Shown here piece by piece: positions 16,265 through 25,665 of a stretch of DNA of 64,000 nt. Origin of the DNA: CAXSBR01 sp964236495 (GTDB lineage Bacteria > Actinomycetota > Actinomycetes > Mycobacteriales > Jatrophihabitantaceae). The position numbers and the translations under genes are program-made. Every line of letters begins with the position of its first letter. Position 1 is the first letter of the stretch. The notes beneath the pieces are model-generated. The model ran no database searches. It was not told where the DNA came from and worked only from the letters and a program-made list of their open reading frames with translations. The stretch is taken from the NCBI GenBank assembly GCA_964236495.1, contig CAXSBR010000012.1, positions 24,283 through 88,282 on the forward strand. Reading direction: 5' to 3'.

Positions 16265-19200
16265 GCACCGCCTCCAGCGCGCGGAAGATACGTTGCTCCG
16301 ACACCGGGTACGCCGTGCGCAGCTGCTGGGCGAACAGGCTGACGCGCAGCTCCTCGATCATCTGCGCCACCTTGCGCAGCTCGCCGGGGTCAGGATGCTC
16401 CAACGGGACGGTGCCGTCGGCGTGAAAGGTGTCACGCACTCGACGGTAGGCCTGCTGCACCTCGTGTATCCGCTGGATGCGCACCAGATCGACGTCGCGC
16501 TCGCGAGGCAGGCGTTGCATGCGCGCGAGCATCGCCTGCAGGTAACGCGCCAGGTCGGGCATGCGGTCCAGTCCCGTCGTCACGACGAATCCAGCGGGCA
16601 GCAAGGCCGAGCGCTGTGCCCCGAGGTCGGCCAGCGCCTCGGGCACCTGCGCGGCCGACAGCGCGTCCAGAGCGACGTCGACGTCATGCCCGGCGGCCAG
16701 TACCGGCTGCACCGAGCGCACTGCGCGGGCCAGCTGCGCCGCCAGTCCGGGCCGGACCGACTTCACGAGCGCGTCGAAGGCGGCTTGGGTCCAGGGCAGG
16801 TCGACGCCGTCCAGGGCAGCCAGTACGACCGCGTTCAGGCAGTCGTCCACCAGATCGGCCAGCGAGCCGTCCGGGTTGGCGCTCAGCGCCAGCCGCTCCC
16901 GCGGGCTCAACGCCGACGCCACGGCCTTGCCCGGGCTGGGCAGTGCGAGCCGCAGCAGGCGGGCGGTGCCGGCGCGCATCGAGGCCAGCTGGGAGCGTTC
17001 GTCGGGCAGAACGCGCAGCGCCACCGACGTCCTCTCGTCCACCAGGGCCGGGTATCCGACCACCGTTACGCCACCGCGGACCTGCTCGATCGAACGCGGC
17101 ACGTCGCCGACGTTCCACTCGGTCAGGCCCGCGCGCTCGATGGAAGCCAACGACCGGCTCAGTTCGGCCTGCAAGGGTGCGGCGGCCTGCGCGCGCAGCA
17201 GGCGCAGATCGCGTCCGCTCGCCACGGCGTTGCCCTGGGCGTCCTCGAGGACGAACAACGGCCGCAGATGCACCGGCAGACGGTCGAGCTGCCAGTCCGT
17301 CCGTGAGACGAGGACACCGGTGGCGGCACGGATCTCACGCTCGAGTGCCCGCAGCAGCGGCTCGTCGGCGGTGCGGCGCTTCTCGGCCGGCGCTGCGTCC
17401 GGTGCTGTGTCCAAAGCCGTATCTAGTTCTGCGGCCCGGTTGGGCGCCGGGCCGAGCTCACGGCGCACGGCCTTGGGCAGCGTGCGGAGCAGCTCGGTGA
17501 TGAGCTCCGTGCGGCGGCGACCCGAAGGCGCAAGTATCGCGTCGGCGTCGACCTGATTGACCACGCTGAGCGGCACGTGCACGGTGATGCCGTCGTCGAG
17601 GGCGCCGGGATCGAAGCGGTATGTCAGGGGAAGGCGAACGCCGTCCTGCTCCCACTCGTCGGGGTATTCGGCGGCGACGTCGGGTACGGAAGTGAGAACC
17701 TCGCGGGTCAGGTTCAGCAGCGCGGGGCGGCGGAGCCGTTCATGCTTCCACCAGCTGTCGAAGTGGCGGGTGGAGGTGATGTCAGCCGGTAGCCGCTCGT
17801 CGTAGAAGGCGACCAGCGTCTCGTCGTCGACCAGCAGGTCGCGTCGACGTAGCCGTTCCTCGGCCCGCGCGATGTCGGCCAGCAGCTGGGTGTTTTCCAC
17901 GGTGAAGTGATGCGTGCTCCGCCACTCGCCGGCCACGAGCGCGTGCCGGATGAACAGCTCGCGCGCCACGGCGCCGTCGATACGCCCGTAGGGCACTGTG
18001 CGCCCGGCAACCAGGGTCAAGCCATAAAGCGTTACCCGCTCGTTGGCCACCGCGGCGCCCCGGCGGGCATCCCAACGAGGCTCGCTGTAGCTGCGCTGAA
18101 CCAGGTGCGCAGCCGTCCGCTCGATCGTCTCGGGATCAGTGCGGGCGGCGGTGCGGGCGTAGAGCCGGCTGGTCTCGACCAGCTCAGCGGCCATCACCCA
18201 GCGCGGCGGCTTCCCGGCCAGAGCCGAACCGGAGCCCAGCACGAAGCGGGTGTTGCGCGCGCCCTGGAACTCGCGCTTGTCGGTCTCGCGAACTCCGACC
18301 TGAGACAGCAGCCCGGTCAGCAGCGCGGAGTGGACAGTGTCCGGGCCGGCGGGTTCCTTATTTTGCGCGAGCTTCAACGTCCGAGCGATGCGGTGCAGCT
18401 GGCTGACCAGGTCCTGCCACTCCCGGATCCGCAGATAGTGCAGGAATTCCTCGCGGCACATCCGCCGGAACTGGTTGCCCGACAGCTCACCCTGGCGCTC
18501 CACCAGATAGCGCGACAGGTTCAGGTAGGCGGTGAAGTCCGAATGCTCGTCGCGGAAGCGGGCGTGCATCGCAGCAGCGGCCTGTTCGTGCTCGGGCGGG
18601 CGCTCGCGCGGGTCCTGGATCGACAACGCGGCGGCGATAACGGTGATCTCGCTGAGGCAGCCCAGCTCGTCGGCAGCAATCAACATCCGGGCCAACCGCG
18701 GATCGACGGGCAGTCGAGCCATCCGCCGGCCGATCTCGGTGACCGCGCGCGAGGGATTTGGCTCGCCCGGCACGAATGCACCCAGCTCGTGCAGCAGCGC
18801 CTGCCCGTCTCGCACAGCGCGGCGATCCGGGGCGTCCAGGAAGCCGAAGTCGGCGACGTCGCCCAGTCCGAGCGTCGCCATCTGCAGGATGACCGACGCC
18901 AGCGACGTGCGCAGGATCTCCGGATCGGTGAATTCGGGCCGGGCGTCGAAGTCGCGTTCGGAGTAGAGCCGGATGCACACGCCGTCAGCGACGCGCCCGC
19001 AGCGTCCGGCACGCTGCTGCGCCGACGCCTGGGAAATCGCCTCGATCGGCAGTCGCTGCACCTTGGTTCGCGCGCTGTAGCGCACGATGCGCGCCAGGCC
19101 GGTGTCGATGACGTAGCGAATACCGGGCACCGTCAGCGACGTCTCGGCGATGTTGGTGCTGAGCACGATCCGGCGGCCCGGATGGGCGGCGAAGATGCGC

Positions 19201-20465
19201 TGCTGCTCGGCGGTGGGGAGCCGGGCGTACAGCGGCAGGACTTCGGTGTTGGGCAGCTGGAGCGCGCGCAGCACGTCGGCGGTGTCGCGGATCTCGCGCT
19301 CGCCACTGAGGAATACCAGGACGTCGCCCGGCTTCTCGTTCTCCAGTTCGGCCAGCGCATCGACGATGCCCTCGATCTGGTCGCGCGGCTCGGCGTCGGC
19401 CGCTCGTGCCGGTGCCGGTGCGGTTGCCCTGACAGAGGCGTCGATGCGGAAACGTCCTGCGCCGCCTCCGCCGTCGTCGTTGCCGTCCGCTGCGTCCGTA
19501 TCGGTGCTGGTATCGGAGCCAGAGTTGGTTTTGATGTCGGCGTCGCTGTCGGTGTCGGTATCGGGCACCAGCGGGCAATACCGGACCTCGACCGGGAACG
19601 ACCGTCCGGACACCTCGATGACGGGTGCGTCGCCGAAGTGGGCGGCGAAGCGCTGCGGGTCGATCGTCGCCGAGGTGATGACGACCTTGAGATCCGGCCG
19701 GCGCGGCAACAGCGTCTTGAGGTAGCCCAGAATGAAGTCGATGGTGAGGCTGCGTTCGTGCGCTTCGTCGATGATGAGGGTGTCGTACTGGCGCAGGTCG
19801 CGGTCGCGCTGGATCTCGGCGAGCAGGATGCCGTCGGTCATGACCTTGATTGCGGTGGCATCGCTTACCTCATCGGTGAAGCGGACCGCGTAGCCCACCG
19901 TGCTGCCCAGCGGGGTGCTCAACTCTTCGGCGATGCGGGTGGCCACGCTGCGCGCGGCAATGCGCCGGGGCTGGGTATGGCCGATGCGCGCGACCCGGCC
20001 ACGGCCCAGGTCCAGGCACATCTTGGGCAGTTGGGTAGTTTTGCCCGAGCCGGTCTCCCCGGCGACGACGACGACCTGGTGGGCGGCGATGGCTGCCATG
20101 ATGTCGCCGCGGCGCTCGTCGATGGGCAGCCCGGGCGGATATGTGATCGGCGGTATTACCCGCTCGATGCGGGCCGCCGCCCAATAGGGAGCGGGCGCCG
20201 CCGCAGCGGTGGTCCGACCGCGGCGGCGCCGCTTCGATGTGCGCCCGCTGGACGGTTGCGCCGCCTCGACTGCCTTGCCGGCGCGTCCGCCAGGCCGTTG
20301 TGCCGGAGCGGCCTGTTTCCCAGCCTGCGCTGGCGGCGTGTGGGCTATGTCCCCGGGTGTACCGGCGTCGGCCGGCCCGGTGCCGCTTTCAGCTCCCGCG
20401 GTGCCTAACTTGGCTTTCGGAGCCTGCCCGTTAGGCGCCCGGCCGGTGGTGGGCGGGCCGCTCAG
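16257..20465 (-). CDS. hrpA: ATP-dependent RNA helicase HrpA, probable CTG start
   Basis: DEAH-box helicase: GETGSGKTTQLP (Walker A), IIDEAHERSL, VVITSATID, QQRAGRCGR, then HA2, OB and a long DUF3418 C-terminus. In bacteria HrpA acts on mRNA and on stalled, collided ribosomes. The first in-frame ATG (20099) is too late: conserved HrpA sequence (ITYPPGLPIDERRGDI) is encoded just upstream. No ATG, GTG or TTG occurs in frame from there back to an in-frame stop near 20894. CTG at 20465 overlaps the TGA of the upstream gene as CTGA and gives 1402 residues, a normal length, with a basic Pro/Ala/Gly-rich N-terminus. A sequencing error removing a start is the alternative. A Thr/Asp/Ser-rich insert (around 19500-19570) separates the two helicase domains. 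Confidence 0.85.
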   Translation of the reverse strand: MSGPPTTGRAPNGQAPKAKLGTAGAESGTGPADAGTPGDIAHTPPAQAGKQAAPAQRPGGRAGKAVEAAQPSSGRTSKRRRRGRTTAAAAPAPYWAAARIERVIPPITYPPGLPIDERRGDIMAAIAAHQVVVVAGETGSGKTTQLPKMCLDLGRGRVARIGHTQPRRIAARSVATRIAEELSTPLGSTVGYAVRFTDEVSDATAIKVMTDGILLAEIQRDRDLRQYDTLIIDEAHERSLTIDFILGYLKTLLPRRPDLKVVITSATIDPQRFAAHFGDAPVIEVSGRSFPVEVRYCPLVPDTDTDSDADIKTNSGSDTSTDTDAADGNDDGGGGAGRFRIDASVRATAPAPARAADAEPRDQIEGIVDALAELENEKPGDVLVFLSGEREIRDTADVLRALQLPNTEVLPLYARLPTAEQQRIFAAHPGRRIVLSTNIAETSLTVPGIRYVIDTGLARIVRYSARTKVQRLPIEAISQASAQQRAGRCGRVADGVCIRLYSERDFDARPEFTDPEILRTSLASVILQMATLGLGDVADFGFLDAPDRRAVRDGQALLHELGAFVPGEPNPSRAVTEIGRRMARLPVDPRLARMLIAADELGCLSEITVIAAALSIQDPRERPPEHEQAAAAMHARFRDEHSDFTAYLNLSRYLVERQGELSGNQFRRMCREEFLHYLRIREWQDLVSQLHRIARTLKLAQNKEPAGPDTVHSALLTGLLSQVGVRETDKREFQGARNTRFVLGSGSALAGKPPRWVMAAELVETSRLYARTAARTDPETIERTAAHLVQRSYSEPRWDARRGAAVANERVTLYGLTLVAGRTVPYGRIDGAVARELFIRHALVAGEWRSTHHFTVENTQLLADIARAEERLRRRDLLVDDETLVAFYDERLPADITSTRHFDSWWKHERLRRPALLNLTREVLTSVPDVAAEYPDEWEQDGVRLPLTYRFDPGALDDGITVHVPLSVVNQVDADAILAPSGRRRTELITELLRTLPKAVRRELGPAPNRAAELDTALDTAPDAAPAEKRRTADEPLLRALEREIRAATGVLVSRTDWQLDRLPVHLRPLFVLEDAQGNAVASGRDLRLLRAQAAAPLQAELSRSLASIERAGLTEWNVGDVPRSIEQVRGGVTVVGYPALVDERTSVALRVLPDERSQLASMRAGTARLLRLALPSPGKAVASALSPRERLALSANPDGSLADLVDDCLNAVVLAALDGVDLPWTQAAFDALVKSVRPGLAAQLARAVRSVQPVLAAGHDVDVALDALSAAQVPEALADLGAQRSALLPAGFVVTTGLDRMPDLARYLQAMLARMQRLPRERDVDLVRIQRIHEVQQAYRRVRDTFHADGTVPLEHPDPGELRKVAQMIEELRVSLFAQQLRTAYPVSEQRIFRALEAVHV

Positions 20466-21166
20466 CGCACGCGCTCGCGCAGGAAGTCGAGAGTGCGCTG
20501 CCAGGCAAGGGTCGCACTGGGCGCGTCGTAGGTGCCGATGATGTTCTCGTCGTTGTGGAACGCGTGACCGGCCGGGTAGTAGTAATACTGCACGTCCGCG
20601 CCGGATTCGCGGCGGATCTGTGCCTCCTGAGCCCGGGCCTGCTCGACGGGATAGCTGGTGTCCTGCTCGCCGTAGTGGCCCTGCACCGCCGCGGTGAGAG
20701 TCGTGAAGCTGTCTGGAACGGCAGTGCCAACGCCGTAGAAGGCTACCGCCGCACTGATCTTGTCGCCGCTGACGGCGGCCAGGCGCAGCACAAAGCCACC
20801 GCCCATGCAGAAGCCGAGCGCGCCAACCGTTCGTGAGGTGACCGCATCCTGGGCGAGCAGGTAGTCGACAGCGCTGGACAGCTCCTGCACGGCGTCATCT
20901 ACGGGCAGTGACATCATGATCTTGCCGGCGTCGGCGGCGTCATGAGTGACGCGGCCGCCGTACAGGTCGGGTGCCAGCACGACGAAACCTTCAGCGGCCA
21001 GCCGATCAGCGACGTCGACCATGTGGTCGTCCAGTCCCCACCACTCCTGGATCAGCACTACGCCCGGACCCGAGCCACTCGCAGGCGTCGCGAGGTAGCC
21101 GTGGGCCGTGCCCGGTGCGGTGCCAGCGGTGTCGAAGGTGACGTTCTGCCGCGGGTTGTCAGCCAT
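20462..21166 (-). CDS. Dienelactone hydrolase family protein
   Basis: 234 residues from ATG 21166, which follows GAGG by six bases. An alpha/beta-hydrolase with a cysteine nucleophile: LIQEWWGLDDHM, LGFCMGGGF (Cys elbow), HYGEQD and YPAGHAFHN supply the Cys-Asp-His triad. The family hydrolyses dienelactone or similar cyclic esters; the true substrate is unknown. It heads the hrpA-fdhD-mobA-DUF6457 operon and its stop overlaps the proposed hrpA start. A 23-bp tandem repeat stands just upstream. Confidence 0.9.
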   Translation of the reverse strand: MADNPRQNVTFDTAGTAPGTAHGYLATPASGSGPGVVLIQEWWGLDDHMVDVADRLAAEGFVVLAPDLYGGRVTHDAADAGKIMMSLPVDDAVQELSSAVDYLLAQDAVTSRTVGALGFCMGGGFVLRLAAVSGDKISAAVAFYGVGTAVPDSFTTLTAAVQGHYGEQDTSYPVEQARAQEAQIRRESGADVQYYYYPAGHAFHNDENIIGTYDAPSATLAWQRTLDFLRERVR

Positions 21167-21182
21167 ATCTGTCCTCATCGTT

Positions 21183-21290
21183 GTGCTTCGGTGTCGATGG
21201 TCATCGTGCTTCGGTGTCAATGGTCGTCGTGCTTGGTATCAATGGTCGTCGTGCTTCGGTGTCAGTGGTCGTCGTGCTTTTGTGTCGACT
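21183..21290. repeat. 23-bp tandem repeat upstream of dienelactone hydrolase
   Basis: Copies start at 21183, 21206, 21229 (one base shorter), 21251 and 21274 (partial). The plus-strand core is GTGCTTCGGTGTC plus ATGGTCGTC. On the gene's strand each unit holds TTGACA or a one-to-two-base variant, a -35-like hexamer. The array ends 17 bases before the start codon. No spacers, so it is not CRISPR. Confidence 0.85.
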
Positions 21291-21584
21291 GCCGGCTGTG
21301 CTTTGGCCGTGCCGGGCGACATCATCGGCCCTGAACCGACCCTAGTGCCGAGTCCACTGGCCTCGCTCGACACCGCCCGGGTCAGCAGGCAATCCGTTCA
21401 GGCGGACAGGCACCGCCTGTTCCGCTTTGCTGCAGGCGTCGTCAACGTGAAGCAATGGAAATCATTCGCCCGCTGGCGACTCGTCCGATACGGTCGTGAG
21501 GTTTTGTCGCACTACTAGGACTCTCTGCAGTATGCGAGCCCCTTCACAGCAGTCCACCGCCGAACGCTGAAAGCCGGTTGCTTG

Positions 21585-21965
21585 ATGGCATGTCGTATCA
21601 GCGAAGTCGTCCTCGAGTGCCGCGAGCCGGAATCGCTGGCACCATTTTGGTGCGAGGTGCTGGACTTCGTCGTACTCGGTCACGAGGACGACGGCTCGGT
21701 GGAGATCGGACCGCGCGAGGGTTTCGGTGGTCCGCAGCCGACGATAATCCTCAGTCGCAGCGATGAGCCGACGAAGGCTAAATCTCGGCTGCATCTCGAC
21801 GTCAACGCCACCGACCGGGATCAGGACGCCGAGCTGGAACGCCTGCTGCGCCTCGGTGCCCGCCCGGCCGACATCGGCCAGACCGGCCAGAAGTCGTGGC
21901 ATGTCCTGGCCGATCCCGAAGGCAACGAGTTCTGCTTGCTGAACACCCGGCTCAACCCTCTCTAG
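21585..21965 (+). CDS. VOC (glyoxalase-like) family protein
   Basis: 126 residues. A single glyoxalase-fold domain: ISEVVLECREPESLAPFWCEVL, RLHLDVNATDRD and WHVLADPEGNEFCLL. Such proteins are metal-dependent lyases or dioxygenases, or antibiotic-binding proteins; this one cannot be placed further. ATG 21585 taken over TTG 21582. It is convergent with nrdJ. About 290 bases upstream hold the 23-bp array and no obvious promoter. Confidence 0.8.
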   Translation: MACRISEVVLECREPESLAPFWCEVLDFVVLGHEDDGSVEIGPREGFGGPQPTIILSRSDEPTKAKSRLHLDVNATDRDQDAELERLLRLGARPADIGQTGQKSWHVLADPEGNEFCLLNTRLNPL

Positions 21966-21979
21966 AACGCCTCGGCGCA

Positions 21980-22014
21980 CGCCACCCCGTCCCCTCGCGG
22001 GAGCCGGGGTGGCG
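21980..22014. terminator. Hairpin terminator between VOC gene and nrdJ
   Basis: CGCCACCCCG (21980-21989) and CGGGGTGGCG (22005-22014) form a perfect 10-bp stem around a 15-base loop between two convergent genes. No T-run follows, as is common in high-GC genomes. Confidence 0.65.
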
Positions 22015-22054
22015 CTGTGACCCTGGTGCAGCGGCCTGGGGCACCGATTCGGGT

Positions 22055-25048
22055 CTAGCTGCAGCCGCTGGTGCTGCCGCAACCCTCGCAGACGAAGCAG
22101 CTGCCAGCAGGACGCATCTTGGTGCCGCAGCTCATGCACAGCGGCGAGTCGGCCGCCGAGCCCGTCAGCGACTCCAGCAGCTCGGTCGAGTTGTGCACGC
22201 GTGCCGGAGCCGGCTGAGCGGCGTGCGCGACGGCCGGGTCGGCGAGGTCGGCGTCGGGGTGCAGATGCGCCGTGCCCGTCGATGACGTCGGGGCAGACTG
22301 CGCCAGCGACTCGAGATCGTCGCTGTTGAAGGTCCCGCTGGCGAAAGTCCCGCTGTCGAATGCTCCGCTGGGCAACGTCATGCCGTCGATCGCTGCGCTG
22401 CCATAGGAGCCGGTGTCCAACGCCCGGGTGCGTTCCTCGGCCGTGTGGATGCCCATCGCGGTGCGTGTCTCCAGCGGCAGGTAGTCCAGCGCCAGCCGGC
22501 GGAAGATGTAGTCCAGGATCGACTGCGCCATCCTTATATCGGCGTCGTCGGTCATGCCGGCGGGCTCGAAGCGCATGTTCGTGAACTTCTGCACGTAGGT
22601 CTCCAGCGGCACCCCGTACTGCAGCGCGATCGAGATCGCGATCGAGAACGCGTCCATGACTCCGGCCAGGGTGGAACCCTGCTTACCCAGCTTCAGGAAC
22701 ACCTCGCCCAGACCTCCGTCCGGGTAGGAGCCGGCCGTCAGGTACCCCTCGGCACCGCCGACGGAGAACGAGACGGTCTGCGAGGGCCGGGACTTGGGCA
22801 ACCGGGTGCGCACCGGGCGGTACTCCACCACCGGAGCCGCCGGTACGGTGGCTTCCAGGGCACCGGAGCTGGAGGCCTGTTTGCCCGCGGACAACGGCTG
22901 GCCGACCTTGCAGTTGTCGCGGTACACCGCCAGTGCCTTGATGCCCAGTTTCCAGCCCTGCATGTACACGTCGGCGATGTCTTCGACCGTCGCAGATTGC
23001 GGCAGGTTAACGGTTTTGGAGATCGCGCCGGACAGGAAGGGTTGCGCCGCTGCCATCATCCGGACGTGGCCCATCGGCTTGATGGATCTGGCGCCCAGGG
23101 CACAGTCGAAGACCTCGTAGTGCTCGGTTCTCAGGCCCGGGGCGTCGATGACATGGCCGTGCTCGGCGATGAAATCAACGATCGCTTCCACCTGCTCCTC
23201 GTGGTAGCCCAACGCACGTAGGGCGCGGGGCACGGTCTGGTTGACGATCTGCATCGATCCGCCGCCGACCAGCTTCTTGAACTTCACCAGCGCCATGTCC
23301 GGTTCGACACCGGTGGTGTCGCAGTCCATCATCAGCCCGATGGTGCCGGTGGGCGCCAACACCGAAGCCTGGGCATTGCGCCAGCCGTTGCGCGCACCGA
23401 TCGTGTTGCCCTGGCTCCACTGCTCACCGGCGACGGCGTAGATGTCTCTGTCTGCAGTGGTGATCCGCCGCGCGGAGTCGTTGGCCGCGGCATGCTTGCG
23501 CATCACCCGGGCGTGGGCCGAGGCGTTGCGGGCGTAGCCGTCGTAGGCGCCGACGATGCCGGCAAGCTCGGCGGAACGACGGTAGGCGGTCCCCGTCATC
23601 AGCGAGGTGATGGCGCCGGCCATGGCGCGCCCACCGTCGGAGTCGTAGGCCAACCCCTTGGCCATTAGTAGAGCTCCGAGGTTGGCAAAGCCGATGCCCA
23701 ACTGGCGGTATGCGCGGGTGTTGGCACCGATTGCCTCGGTCGGGAAGTCGGCGAAGCAGATCGAGATGTCCATCGCCGTGATGATGAGCTCGACCGCGTT
23801 CACGAACGTCCGCGCGTCGAACACGTCGTCATCGCCCAAGAACTTCATCAGGTTCAGCGACGCCAGGTTGCACGAGGTGTTGTCCAGGCTCATGTACTCC
23901 GAGCACGGGTTCGATGCGGTGATTCGGCCGGTCTCGGGGTTGGTGTGCCAGTCGTTGATCGTGTCGTCGTACTGGATGCCGGGGTCAGCGCACTCCCAGG
24001 CGGCATGGGCGACTTTGGTGAACAACGAGCGGGCGTCGACGGTCTCGATAACCTCGCCGGTGGATCGGGCGCGCAGACCGAAATCCGTGCCCTCCTCCAC
24101 CGCACGCATGAATTCATCGGACACTCGAACGGAGTTGTTCGCGTTCTGGTATTGGACGCTGGTGATGTCGCTTCCGCCAAGATCCATGTCGAAACCGGCG
24201 TCGCGCAGAACGCGAATCTTGTTTTCTTCCCGAGCCTTTGTCTCAACGAACTCGGCGATATCGGGGTGGTCGATGTCCAGTACCACCATTTTGGCCGCGC
24301 GCCGGGTGGCGCCGCCGGATTTGATCGTTCCGGCCGAGGCGTCGGCGCCGCGCATAAAGCTCACCGGCCCCGACGCCGTGCCACCCGAGGACAACAGCTC
24401 CTTCGACGAGCGGATCTGCGACAGGTTCAAGCCGGCTCCCGAGCCACCCTTGAAAATCAGGCCTTCCTCGCGGTACCAGTTCAGGATCGAGTCCATCGTG
24501 TCGTCGACGGCGAGAATGAAGCAGGCACTGACCTGCTGCGGAGAGCTGGTTCCGACGTTGAACCAGACCGGTGAGTTGAAGCTGAATACCTGGTGCAGCA
24601 GCATCCAGGTCAGCTCGTCGGCGAAGATCGTCGCGTCGTTCTCGGAGACGAAGTAGCCGCTCTGCTCCCCGGCGCGGCGATACTTGGTAACCACCCGGTC
24701 GATCAGTTGGCGCAGCGACCATTCGCGCACCGGTGTTCCCACGGCCCCGCGGAAGTATTTCGTGGTCACGATGTTTGCGGCATTGACCGACCAGTCGACC
24801 GGGAATTCCACGCCGCGCTGTTCGAAGTTGACCGACCCGTCGCGCCAGTTCGTCATTACGATGTCGCGGCGCTCCCAGGCGATCTCATCGTAGGGATGCA
24901 CGCCCGCGGTGGTGTAGATCCGCTCGACGGTGAGACCGTCCGCCGGGTAGCTGACCGCGCCAGTCGACGCGTCGGTTCGTCGAGTCGCCTTCGCAGCTCG
25001 GCGTCGACGCGTGGTGTCTGCTTGACCGTTATCGAGAACCTCAGTCAT
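22055..25048 (-). CDS. nrdJ: Vitamin B12-dependent (class II) ribonucleotide reductase
   Basis: 997 residues. Class II signs: IYTTAGVHPYDEIAWERRD at the N-terminus, VSACFILAVDDTMDSI, the FKGGSGAGLNLSQIRSS loop, ITASNPCSEYMSLDNTSCNL with active-site residues, LAPTGTIGLMMDCDTTG, and a C-terminal zinc-ribbon-like CMSCGTKMRP...CEGCG ending TSGCS, whose cysteines reduce the active site. It makes deoxyribonucleotides with adenosylcobalamin and without oxygen. It lies 119 bases after nrdR and is probably co-transcribed with it. No cobalamin riboswitch was recognised before it. An AGGAG about 15 bases before the ATG is a distant ribosome site. Confidence 0.96.
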   Translation of the reverse strand: MTEVLDNGQADTTRRRRAAKATRRTDASTGAVSYPADGLTVERIYTTAGVHPYDEIAWERRDIVMTNWRDGSVNFEQRGVEFPVDWSVNAANIVTTKYFRGAVGTPVREWSLRQLIDRVVTKYRRAGEQSGYFVSENDATIFADELTWMLLHQVFSFNSPVWFNVGTSSPQQVSACFILAVDDTMDSILNWYREEGLIFKGGSGAGLNLSQIRSSKELLSSGGTASGPVSFMRGADASAGTIKSGGATRRAAKMVVLDIDHPDIAEFVETKAREENKIRVLRDAGFDMDLGGSDITSVQYQNANNSVRVSDEFMRAVEEGTDFGLRARSTGEVIETVDARSLFTKVAHAAWECADPGIQYDDTINDWHTNPETGRITASNPCSEYMSLDNTSCNLASLNLMKFLGDDDVFDARTFVNAVELIITAMDISICFADFPTEAIGANTRAYRQLGIGFANLGALLMAKGLAYDSDGGRAMAGAITSLMTGTAYRRSAELAGIVGAYDGYARNASAHARVMRKHAAANDSARRITTADRDIYAVAGEQWSQGNTIGARNGWRNAQASVLAPTGTIGLMMDCDTTGVEPDMALVKFKKLVGGGSMQIVNQTVPRALRALGYHEEQVEAIVDFIAEHGHVIDAPGLRTEHYEVFDCALGARSIKPMGHVRMMAAAQPFLSGAISKTVNLPQSATVEDIADVYMQGWKLGIKALAVYRDNCKVGQPLSAGKQASSSGALEATVPAAPVVEYRPVRTRLPKSRPSQTVSFSVGGAEGYLTAGSYPDGGLGEVFLKLGKQGSTLAGVMDAFSIAISIALQYGVPLETYVQKFTNMRFEPAGMTDDADIRMAQSILDYIFRRLALDYLPLETRTAMGIHTAEERTRALDTGSYGSAAIDGMTLPSGAFDSGTFASGTFNSDDLESLAQSAPTSSTGTAHLHPDADLADPAVAHAAQPAPARVHNSTELLESLTGSAADSPLCMSCGTKMRPAGSCFVCEGCGSTSGCS

Positions 25049-25167
25049 GGGCGTCGTCTCTTTCTCCTAGATCGGGTGCTGGATGCGCTGCTCGTCGGGC
25101 ACTGCCGAGAGAAGCTGGTGATGGGAACGAAGATGTGGTGGCGAGCCGCAGGTGGCGTCTCGCCGGC

Positions 25168-25629
25168 TCAGCCCGGCGGGCCAGCGTGGTCGATGCGCAG
25201 CTGGCTGATCGCCTTTTCGAAGTCGTCGGCCGAGCTGAAGGCGTTGTAGACACTCGCGAACCGAAGGTAGGCGACCTCGTCGAGCTCGCGCAGCGGGCCC
25301 AGAATGGCGCGCCCGACCTCGTCGCTGGGTACCTCGGCGGCACCGCCGGCTCGAACGGTGTCCTCGACCTGCTCAGCGAGCCGGGCCAGCGCATCTTCAT
25401 CGACGGGACGGCCTTGACAGGCCCGCCGGACGCCGCTGACGACCTTCGTTCGGCTGAACGGCTCACTGACGCCGCTGCGCTTCACTACCGACAGCGACGC
25501 CTGCTCGAGCGTGGTGAACCTGCGTCCACAGTGCTGGCAGCTGCGTCGACGGCGGATCGACTGACCCTCATCCTGTTCCCTCGAGTCGAGCACCCGCGAG
25601 TCAGGGTGGCGGCAGAACGGACAGCGCAC
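25168..25629 (-). CDS. nrdR: Transcriptional repressor NrdR
   Basis: 153 residues from GTG 25629 (VRCPFCRH), after an AAGG site. N-terminal zinc ribbon CPFCRHPDSRVLDSR ... CQHCGRRFTTLE, then an ATP-cone domain (VVKRSGVSEPFSRTKVVSGV). NrdR senses ATP/dATP and shuts off ribonucleotide reductase genes by binding paired NrdR boxes. Directly upstream of nrdJ and near lexA, as in mycobacteria and streptomycetes. Likely autoregulated if the palindrome at 25809-25824 is its box. Confidence 0.95.
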   Translation of the reverse strand: MRCPFCRHPDSRVLDSREQDEGQSIRRRRSCQHCGRRFTTLEQASLSVVKRSGVSEPFSRTKVVSGVRRACQGRPVDEDALARLAEQVEDTVRAGGAAEVPSDEVGRAILGPLRELDEVAYLRFASVYNAFSSADDFEKAISQLRIDHAGPPG

Positions 25630-25665
25630 CGAGAGCCTTCTTTCCTCAATAGATCTGCCACCGCG

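Noticed and set aside
20097..20099. ATG 20099 as the hrpA start
   Set aside because: Conserved HrpA residues are encoded immediately upstream in the same frame, so the protein would be truncated before its helicase core.
17907..20408. An 833-codon open frame antisense to hrpA
   Set aside because: No recognisable domain, while the opposite strand encodes a complete HrpA.
21183..21290. CRISPR array
   Set aside because: The units are contiguous with no spacers, and no cas genes are near.
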